A stretch of 64,000 nt of DNA, from positions 1,642,244 to 1,706,243 of the forward strand of contig OX442420.1 in assembly GCA_949361645.1 (NCBI GenBank). Direction: 5' to 3'. Below are positions 55,814-64,000 of the stretch, in pieces. Made by a program: the position numbers and the translations under genes. Source of the stretch: Spongilla lacustris (lineage: Eukaryota; Porifera; Demospongiae; Spongillida; Spongillidae). The number at the start of each line of letters is the position of its first letter. Within the stretch, counting starts at the first letter, position 1. The notes beneath the pieces are model-generated. The model saw only the letters and a list, made by a program, of their open reading frames with translations, searched no databases and was not told the origin of the DNA.

Positions 55814-57177
55814 AGACAAGTTCAGGAATTTTGATTGAAAATTATGATTGCTACGTGACGTCACATCCGGAGTACATGTTGCAGCTTGGGTCCTATCACT
55901 CCTATGCCAAACTGCCCACGTAAGCCTTAGTAAAGTTTCTGAGGGCAATGTATTCAAGCTTTTTTTAAAATCTCACTTGTTTACACACGCAAAAATAGTA
56001 TGCAATCATCTTCGTCAAGAGTCAATTCCCGCATAATGCTTAATTTGTGAAGACGACATTCCTGGTGCTACGCTGTCTGAACCGATAGAGAGTCACAACA
56101 TAGCAGCACTCAAATGGTGGCTTCTTTACCGTGGAATAAAAGTCAAATCATGTTGTAGGGAAAAGGATATATAGAAAGAATCAGGGAAGCTATTACAAGC
56201 GGCGCGGAGCAGAAGTTATTGACGTAGATGGTCATTAGGGTCATACCTGGCTCGAAAACAGCAGCAGCTGCATTTGGAAAGTAGTGGTGAGTGTACTGAT
56301 TCCGCTATTGACATCAGGCTACCAGTTGCGAAGGTTCAACTTTAGTTTGATTAATGTTAAAAATATAGGATCCAGTTTTTGTTCTAGTAGATCCCTGCAG
56401 CTTTCTTTGAGGATCCTTCCAATACATGAGAGTAAGGGACCCAAAGAATGCCAACAAAACATCATAAGAATCAAACCCAGTGTACAGTTTCACATACTTA
56501 TCATTCCCAGCAATGTCTGAAATTCTGAAATACACTCTTACATCAGTAAGTGTCTTCACCTTGCATCATTTTCATGTTTTAAAATTCTGAAGTGCTTGGT
56601 GATCAATGGTAGGAATTTCATGAACCTGGTAGTCTGTTAAGAGCTGCTCACATATGCCTGCTATCATCGGTGATGGGATTGGAGAAGGAGAAGTCACATA
56701 TGACGCAATAACAGACTCTGTTTTAGATGCATCGCAGCTATCTTGCTCGCTGTTAAACGATAAACTAGAATTTCTTAACGATTCCCGTCCTTTAGCTCTT
56801 TGTTTCTGTCATCTTGTTTTTTTTTTTTTTGGTGATGCAAAATGCCTCCCAATGTTTAGTGTGGGTCTCGACTTGCATCTGTATCTGGGAAGTGTCGGCT
56901 ACAAACACGATGGTACACATTGGTAGTCTTTAATGGCGATACTGGTAAGATCGAGCGCTTCAATCCATCGTTGCCTTCTCGAGCGTGATTGGGGGAAGCG
57001 ATGAAAAGAAACACTATTGTCTTTAATGTTTGTATTGCGATACACAATGCAAACATTACCCGGCATTTGTAAAAGTAGGTTTTGAGTAAGCGGTTGTGGG
57101 GCCGATGGCCGAACTGGTACTCCGGACGTGACGTCACGAAGTAATTACTCGAAATTAAAAAATTCCTGAACTTGTCT
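55814..57177 (-). mobile_element. THAP-type DNA transposon remnant in left arm of palindrome 4
   Basis: Perfect terminal inverted repeat AGACAAGTTCAGGAATTTT, target duplication AT (55812-55813 and 57178-57179). The right arm at about 60585 has the uninterrupted sequence, giving the empty site. A 2-bp AT duplication and a THAP plus DDE protein fit the ISL2EU-type group as I remember it. The internal coding region is decayed (see next entry). Confidence 0.88.
56284..57137 (-). pseudogene. THAP-domain DDE transposase relic
   Basis: Two minus-strand frames. 56856-57137 ends in a THAP-like segment (NVYHRVCSRHFPD, the C-x2-H part of the C2CH zinc module). 56314-56559 reads FRISDIAGNDKYVKLYTGFD and VLLAFFGSL, the region just before the helix-turn-helix in DDE_Tnp_4 transposases. 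The frames are not continuous, and the catalytic DDE part is missing from the 1.36 kb, so the copy is internally deleted. Recognition is by motif memory, not search. Confidence 0.6.
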
Positions 57178-60100
57178 ATTGAATGCCTGTAGATCCTCCT
57201 CCCAGCAGTTATTAAACAAATACTACTACTACCTTCACCCTTTTACTAGAAAGAAAACAAACTTACCTGTACAGTACCATGTACATACACACCTCACCCT
57301 TATACATAAAGACTGGCTCTAGATGGGCAGCTGATGACAGATAGACAGGTTGCCAGCTCACTGTTAGTACAGGACAACACAAACGGCATGATTGAGATGC
57401 ATCAGTATGTGCATCATGTGAATGTAGCATGTCTGCGTACAATATGAGTGAAGGAATTATAGCACAATACAAACCGTACTCACATGCTTGTGCATTTGCA
57501 CCATGCTGATTGAAATGGTCATTTGGTACGACAAATGTGTATGGTACCGTACAAGTTGTAGCAGCAGCATTACATGCCAAAACTGGGACATCAGAAACTG
57601 CTTTATATCTAGGACAGTTTTGCCAACCATTCATACGGAGAACACAGATCAATTGCGTTCAGGTCTCTGGTTCTTTGAGGCAGATGGACGTTGCGGACAA
57701 ATGTCTGTGGAGTACGATCAGGTTAGGCTGGCTGCCACGGGGATTAAGCTACATGTAATGCTGCTTCTTTGTATGTATTAACCATACACACTTGTGCATA
57801 TGCATCTGAACATGTACATCACCTAATCTAAAACAGTACAGTACAGGTACATACAGTTAGCCATGTGCAGAAAAGTAAATTGTACGCATGATAGACATCT
57901 GGCTGCTAACATTGCCCTTACCCCTTTTGTAGTGTGGAGAACCCGCCAGTTTAGCTTCGGGTATTGTTTATAAACATGCGTGTGCCTGCTCTGTACAACA
58001 TGGTTACCTAGTTCAGCCTTTTTATTTCACTGAGCCACACTGCACACCTGTAACACAATGAGTCCAATATTAGCATTTGACAGTTGTCTTTAATACCCAG
58101 CGCATGCAGAAAGCAACTCATCTCCACTAACTTGCTAAAATACTGTCTGTCAGGTGGTAAATAAGTAAACTGCAAAGCACACACATCGACATGTTGGAGG
58201 ATGCTATGAAAGAGGTGTGGAAAGCACCATTCTCACAGCTTTGGCTCAGCATACTCAGTACTTACATGTACTAAGTCAATCACAGACCATACCAGGATAC
58301 TGATATTGTACACTTGCTATTGTACAAGGTCCTGGCCATGCAGGGAGAGATTGCATGTGTAACTGGGGTATCACTGCTAGTGATCTTTCTTTTACCTGCA
58401 CATAATAGGCTAACCTTTGCACTGGCAGTGTCTTCAAATGCACGGAGAATGTATTTTAAGACGCTCATCTTTGCAATTAATTGCAGTATATAGGATGGTA
58501 CTAACCAAGGTAAGAAAAAACAGCTAGCCACCATTACCCAGTACACACAAGATAATGCATAGTGTCCGAGTGTCTCGTCTCACCGCGTGTAGGCAGAGCC
58601 ACGAAAACGTTGTTGTGCATGCTACCTAAATCTTCACTTCAACTAAATGTATTCAGCATGACGACAGTTCGTGCGCTGTAGCCGGATCCCTGTGGCTAGC
58701 TCACGAAGAACCGTGGTCATGTTGAAGACATAATATAGCGACCACGTGCACCACTTGCCTCATAGTTTCACTCATATGATTCCAAAGTTCAGCAACTGTA
58801 GGCAGTGCGGTGTGTACAACTGCCTGTGTACTTACTGCAGCGGCCATGCAGCAAACATTACGAAAAGGTGCTCATTTATTAGAATATCGTGGTCTGAATC
58901 CCGATTTCTAGTGAATTAGCACCTTTATATGCCTGTGAATTTACAGCGGCAGTTGTTGAACTTTGGAATCTTATGTGTGAAACTATGAGGCAAGTGAATA
59001 AATGTATAGTGCACGTGGTCGCTATATGGCGTCTTCAACATGACCACGGTTCTTCGTGAGCTAGCCACAGGGATCCGGCCACAGCGCACGAACTGTCGTC
59101 ATGCTGAATACATTTAGTTGAAGTGAAGATTTAGGTAGCATGCACAACGTTTTCGTGGCTCTGCCTACACGCGGTGAGACGAGACACTCGGACACTATGC
59201 ATTATCTTGTGTGTACTGGGTAATGGTGGCTAGCTGTTTTTTCTTACCTTGGTTAGTACCATCCTATACACTGCAATTAATTGCAAAGATGAGCGTCTTA
59301 AAATACATTCTCCGTGCATTTGAAGACACTGCCAGTGCAAAGGTTAGCCTATTATGTGCAGGTAAAAGAAAGATCACTAGCAGTGATACCCCAGTTACAC
59401 ATGCAATCTCTCCCTGCATGGCCAGGACCTTGTACAATAGCAAGTGTACAATATCAGTATCCTGGTATGGTCTGTGATTGACTTAGTACATGTAAGTACT
59501 GAGTATGCTGAGCCAAAGCTGTGAGAATGGTGCTTTCCACACCTCTTTCATAGCATCCTCCAACATGTCGATGTGTGTGCTTTGCAGTTTACTTATTTAC
59601 CACCTGACAGACAGTATTTTAGCAAGTTAGTGGAGATGAGTTGCTTTCTGCATGCGCTGGGTATTAAAGACAACTGTCAAATGCTAATATTGGACTCATT
59701 GTGTTACAGGTGTGCAGTGTGGCTCAGTGAAATAAAAAGGCTGAACTAGGTAACCATGTTGTACAGAGCAGGCACACGCATGTTTATAAACAATACCCGA
59801 AGCTAAACTGGCGGGTTCTCCACACTGCAAAAGGGGTAAGGGCATGTTAGCAGCCAGATGTCTATCATGCGCACAATTTACTTTTCTGCACATGGCTAAT
59901 TGTATGTACCTGTACTGTACTGTTTTAGATTAGGTGATGTACATGTTCAGATGCATATGCACAAGTGTGTATGGTTAATACATACAAAGAGGCAGCATTA
60001 CATGTAGCTTAATCCCCGTGGCAGCCAGCCTAACCTGATCGTACTCCACAGACATTTGTCCGCAACGTCCATCTGCCTCAATGAGCCAGAGACCTGGACG

Positions 60101-60779
60101 CAATTGATCTGTGTTCTCCGTATGAATGGTTGGCAAAACTGTCCTAGATATAAAGCAGTTTCTGATGTCCCAGTTTTGGCATGTAATGCTGCTGCTACAA
60201 CTTGTACGGTACTGTACACATTTGTCGTACCAAATGACCATTTCAATCAGCATGGTGCAAATGCACAAGCATGTGAGTACGGTTTGTATTGTGCTATAAT
60301 TCCTTCACTCATATTGTACGCAGACATGCTACATTCACATGATGCACATACTGATGCATCTCAATCATGCCGTTTGTGTTGTCCTGTACTAACAGTGAGC
60401 TGGCAACCTGTCTATCTGTCATCAGCTGCCCATCTAGAGCCAGTCTTTATGTATAAGGGTGAGGTGTGTATGTACATGGTACTGTACAGGTAAGTTTGTT
60501 TTCTTTCTAGTAAAAGGGTGAAGGTAGTAGTAGTATTTGTTTAATAACTGCTGGGAGGAGGATCTACAGGCATTCAATTAAATGTGTACATAGAGTGCAA
60601 CCCTGTTTACTGTTGTGTAAACTATGAAACTCATTACACAAAGGAAGGTTAGATCGATAGGGTTTTGCTAAGTACACCAACAGTTACCATAAGATCTGGG
60701 TGAATCACATTAAAAATACTGCTAATGTGCTTATTTGCGGAGGTGCTTATTTCCGAGCCGCGACTGTACTGCTCATCCA

Positions 60780-61080
60780 CAAGTTTAGACTCCCACACAG
60801 AATGTGACATGAAGTGTGATCGTTTGAAAATGATATGTATGTGCATGTGTTGCGTGCAAGAAGTAGCATAAGTGTAATTTTCTACATGTTTTTGTATTCT
60901 CAGTCTCTGATCTTTGCTAGTTACAATGCCTATGCATTTTTTGATATGTAATAATTATAAATTCATAATGGCATCAATTCTGGAATCCCTTGTTTGCTTA
61001 CTTTTTACACAATTTGATATTTAGAATCCTACATACCCAATTTATTTATATTAAATTTTCATATCTTGGCATACTTACGA
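60780..61080. other. AT-rich, no gene seen
   Basis: Unique sequence between two inverted-repeat elements; nothing recognised. Confidence 0.35.
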
Positions 61081-61083
61081 TTC

Positions 61084-61352
61084 TAGCGATATTTGACTGT
61101 TTTCTCACTTTGTAGAGGTCCTTATATGTTTGGGTCCAAGCTTTTAAGGCCTAAGACCTTCCGCTGCTCTTGTTGCAATGTGACATAGCAGAGGTTTTCA
61201 GTCTGTGCCCTCACGCATGTTACGTATGGTACTGGGTACCTCTACTATGTCATGTTATTATAAGAGCAGCACAAGGTCTTAGGCCTTAAAAGCTTCGGCC
61301 CAAACATATAAGGACTTCTAAAAAGTGGCAATACAGTCAAATATCACTAAAA
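61084..61352. mobile_element. Short palindrome 5, arms about 110 bp
   Basis: Arms contain GATATTTGACTGT ... AGGTCCTTATATGTTTGGG ... AGGCCTAAGACCTT and their complements, spacer about 50-60 bp. Looks like a foldback MITE; target duplication not clear. Confidence 0.85.
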
Positions 61353-61467
61353 TGCTGAAATAGCGGAATGCAAATTTTTTAAAAACCCGCGATGTACAAA
61401 CATGCTCCTTGGTGCATGCCCAGGACATTTAACATTTAATATCTCCAAGCCACATAATGAACTTAAA

Positions 61468-61742
61468 GCAAAGGATCAGCTGTTCCAACTGCCTCCTCAA
61501 GCAAAGGACCAGTTGTTCCAACTGCCTCCTCAAGCAAAGGACCAGTTGTTCCAACTGCCTCCTCAAGCAAAGGATCAGCTGTTCCAACTGCCTCCTCAAG
61601 CAAAGGATCAGCTGTTCCAACTGCCTCCTCAAGCAAAGGATCAGCTGTTTCAACTGCCTCCTCAAGCAAAGGATCAGCTGTTCCAACTGCCTCCTCAAGC
61701 AAAGGATCAGCTGTTCCAACTGCCTCTTCAAGCAAAGGATCA
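61468..61742. repeat. 33-bp in-frame tandem repeat, eight to nine copies
   Basis: Unit AAAGGATCAGCTGTTCCAAC plus TGCCTCCTCAAGC, period 33, so each strand keeps an 11-residue repeat open: KDQLFQLPPQA on plus and ADPLLEEAVGT on minus. The minus reading is followed downstream (61463 side) by nothing recognisable and preceded by Ser-rich sequence (SSVSSLLLSMSSIAVGSE). It lies next to a minus-strand hAT transposase relic. Confidence 0.9.
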
Positions 61743-61873
61743 TGAGCTGTTTCAAAACCAAACGTTTCTGAACCAACAGCTATGCTAGACATTGACAGCA
61801 GTAATGAAGATACGCTTGAACACTGTAGCATGTGGCAATGGCAGTGCACAAATGGTGCACATCCTTCTTTAAT

Positions 61874-62292
61874 CTAGCCTGAAATCCAGTTAAACGTACT
61901 TGCTCCATCAATCCCCATTCCTATAACTTTGTTTAAATGGTTTTTCTGCTTCAGGCAATCAATGATAGCTGAGTAGATACTCTTAGCATCAGCTTTACAT
62001 AGGTGGATGACCTCCAGGAAGTCCTCCTTCCTTCCATCTGCAGAACAAGAACAACTCCACATTTGTTATATCACTGCACTCATCTGCCATGATGCTATAG
62101 TAACTTGCGTTATGCAGGCATTTTAAAATGGATTCTTCCACCCAAGTGCCTAATGCTTCCACAAACTATCCCTAAAGTTGTATTCATCACTTGTGCATTT
62201 ATGATGTATTTATTCCAAGGGGAGGGCAATAAAATGGCAAGGGCCCCTGTGCTTATAGGCAGGCAGGGAACGAGTGGTGTGTGATCTTGCAC
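61874..62292 (-). pseudogene. hAT-type transposase fragment
   Basis: Minus strand, in two frames. The upstream frame gives SILKCLHNASYYSIMADECSDITNVEL (in parts), the first-acid region of hAT transposases of the DUF4371 kind. The downstream frame gives DGRKEDFLEVIHLCKADAKS and VIGMGIDGAS, the next conserved block. A frameshift lies near 62045. No N-terminal or dimerisation parts were found, so this is a short relic. Confidence 0.65.
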
Positions 62293-62662
62293 AATTTAAA
62301 CTACACTTCACCTTGCACAAACCACACCTCAGCTTGTAAAATCCAGAAATGGGAGGTTTTACGGGAGACGCGCGGTGTACTTCACTGTGATGGCAATATT
62401 TGTGTGGTCAAATGTTTACCTTAAATATTATTCACACACAAATGTAAGCACAAATGAATTAGACAATATCACATGTCCATATCATTCTGTATTTAGGGAT
62501 TATAGATCATGGCCCCTCCAGTATGAATTTCCAAGATTTTGACCCTGTTGTGATTCTGCCGCAAGGTAAGTTGTTTTTGTGCAATTGATATACATGTATC
62601 TCTTCCCCATTAATTATTTTTATGATCTGAAATAAGAAATGAATAATAAACAACAATGTTAA

Positions 62663-62861
62663 CCCAGTCGACGTAACGGTTATGCATAATCATATTCATG
62701 TAAGTGACGGTTACGTATACTCATATTCATAAAAGCGACGGTTACATGTAATTATATTAATACAAAGGATGAAAGAAAGTGTTGAACAAACTTGTGATGA
62801 CAGACGCGCCATATAAATGAATATAATTATGCATAACCGTTATGTCGACCCCTGAGCTGGG
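62663..62861. mobile_element. 199-bp MITE with TAA target duplication
   Basis: Terminal CCCAG, then GTCGACGTAACGGTTATGC (left) and the related inverted sequence on the right. Flanked by TAA (62660-62662 and 62862-62864), as in PIF/Harbinger-type elements. Inside, CGACGGTTAC recurs three times at about 33-bp spacing. Confidence 0.8.
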
Positions 62862-63114
62862 TAATTCTACATTTAATGGGCCTGTTTATTGACACCTAAG
62901 TTTCAATTTGACAAAACATTTGGTCAATTTGGTCATTTCATTTATCTTAGTATATATTTCCAATGTATTATAACTTACAAGGTTCGGTTCATTAACACCG
63001 GTTCCGTGAAATTAGATGACTTTTTTGGCCTATTTTGTCAAACTCTTTTTTTGGAAAATTAGTCGCGACGGCACCAATTGTCACTAATACCAGTGTACGA
63101 AGTAGTTCAACTCC

Positions 63115-63381
63115 TTAGACGATGTTTGGAGTTACTGCCAGCCTTGTAACTACTTCTGCTGAGGACCTACGTTTGTTTACAGTCGAGAGGGTAAAGACCT
63201 TACCGGAAACGGGACACTTTTCTGACAAGGTTTCAAAACCAGTATCTAAGTGCTCAACTGGATAGGATAGGTAGCGCTTCAAACAATTCTGGCAGTAACC
63301 CATCTTGCTAGCGTTGAAACAGACACTGAACTTCTTTGGATCTCGACTCCAGACCCAAATATTGGTTGTGCACAGGCCCAA
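63115..63381 (-). CDS. Open frame with two Cys pairs, unknown, inside the inverted-repeat pair
   Basis: 88 codons on the minus strand, including YCQNCLKRYLSYPVEHLDTG and SEKCPVSGKVFTLS. The C-x2-C ... C spacing could be a partial zinc site. No start context, splice site or homology is recognised. It may be an exon of a transposon protein. Confidence 0.25.
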   Translation of the reverse strand: MGLCTTNIWVWSRDPKKFSVCFNASKMGYCQNCLKRYLSYPVEHLDTGFETLSEKCPVSGKVFTLSTVNKRRSSAEVVTRLAVTPNIV

Positions 63382-63500
63382 ACACCTAATCAGTAGGCAT
63401 CACGTGGGTCACAGAACTAGTTTGGATCTCGACACCAGACCCAAATTTGGTCGTGCTCAGGCCCATACACCTTATAATTAGGCATCACGTGGGTACTATT
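63336..63500. repeat. Tandem duplication of 86 bp
   Basis: Two copies of a block containing GGATCTCGAC(T/A)CCAGACC and GGCATCACGTGGGT, start-to-start spacing 86 bp. Confidence 0.88.
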
Positions 63501-64000
63501 TACTCATAAATATGCGCACGTGAGCTAAAATACATAGGCTTTTCGTCCGGTTATTGATTTCTCGTACCCAGACATTTATGAACTACATTGATCTACGTAA
63601 GCCCTCGAATGAGGTAAACAACTGTAAGTGAGTTTTGTACAAGATCTAAGCTAACTGCCAAAACGATACCTATTGTGGCCTCCTAGTAGTACCAAATGAC
63701 GTTTAAAATCGTATCCATAGCGGCTCTTAATTGCCTAGGAAAAAAGTGTACTCTGCAACGCTTCGTGACCGAATAACATAAAACCGCATCACTTTGAAAG
63801 CATATAGGTATGTATCCACGATAGATGTAAGACAGATGACAACGCCAAATGGCTAGGTGATAGTTAAACTATCTAAAAATAATATGCTTTTCCAGACAAT
63901 TGGAGGCCTTGAGACTAATTTTTAGAAAGTATGGTTCGACGAAAAAGGTTGTCTAATTTCATGGAACCGGTGTTAATTGTAAGGTGTGAAAAATTTGACC

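Larger units (their letters stand above)
55612..60771. mobile_element. Long palindrome 4 (5.2 kb), arms near 1.8-1.9 kb
   Basis: Ends CAGTACAGTC, then GGAAATAAGCAC and TAATGTGCTTATTT, on both sides in inverted orientation; the centre is at about 58890-58920. Both arms carry the same frames (for example the 88-codon MYWVMVASCFFLPWLVPSY at 58280-58546 minus and 59211-59477 plus). Flanking 8-mers GTCATCTA and CTCATCCA match at 6 of 8, a possible aged hAT-type duplication. The left arm has an extra 1.36-kb insertion that the right arm lacks. Confidence 0.92.
62975..63985. mobile_element. Inverted-repeat pair of about 1 kb near the window end
   Basis: TTAACACCGGTTCCGTGAAA at 62992-63011 is matched in inverted form (TTTCATGGAACCGGTGTTAA) at 63957-63976, with similarity continuing inward (TTAGA...TTTTTT). 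It may be a further foldback or DNA transposon; ends cannot be set because the right side reaches the window edge. Confidence 0.65.

Noticed and set aside
57263..57781. Overlapping frames on both strands with Cys residues
   Set aside because: Both strands and several frames are open and are repeated in the other palindrome arm; no domain recognised, so no coding call was made.

Overview
The window is eukaryotic, repeat-rich animal DNA, most likely from an early-branching metazoan such as a demosponge. Evidence: GT-AG introns of roughly 50-80 bp, a UBZ-HECT gene of a type common in sponges and cnidarians, a RAG1-like transposase of the invertebrate type, Ty3/Gypsy, hAT and THAP transposons, and many mini- and microsatellites. 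The species call is inference. Very little host coding sequence is present.

Layout. 0.1-2.9 kb: exons of a HECT-type E3 ubiquitin ligase gene (minus strand, running off the left edge). 3.7-7.6 kb: TG microsatellite and three minisatellites. 7.6-14.2 kb: three hAT-type non-autonomous elements and a 1.65-kb array of 25-bp units. 14.7-38.8 kb: a nested, rearranged block. A RAG1-like transposase gene (N-terminal exons 34.76-37.54 kb, plus strand; C-terminal exons 14.99-15.59 kb, minus strand) is interrupted by a Ty3/Gypsy LTR retrotransposon. That element is itself interrupted by two hAT copies, a Mutator-like element, a palindrome-rich element and a roughly 10-kb stretch of satellites (21.8-31.9 kb). 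The halves now face opposite ways, so an inversion (or an assembly inversion) split the locus. Matching reading frames at the RAG1-like break and the gag break, and a 4-bp LTR target duplication, tie the halves together.

38.8-44.5 kb: mostly featureless, with one inverted-repeat element and two minisatellites. 44.5-64 kb: a run of long inverted-repeat (foldback-like) elements with hairpin arms of about 0.1 to 2 kb, at 44.5-47.1, 48.4-50.0, 51.1-54.9, 55.6-60.8, 61.1-61.35 and 63.0-64.0 kb. Several carry a younger transposon in only one arm, so the other arm preserves the empty site. Among these insertions are a nearly intact hAT transposase (one premature stop, 52.4-54.4 kb) and a THAP-transposase relic with an AT target duplication.

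The main point of interest is the RAG1-like gene. It has a C2/C2 zinc region, a RING finger and RAG1-like candidate acidic catalytic residues, split across 22 kb, and short candidate terminal inverted repeats lie outside both halves. It is a pseudogene: several frameshifts are visible, including one caused by a 16-bp tandem duplication.
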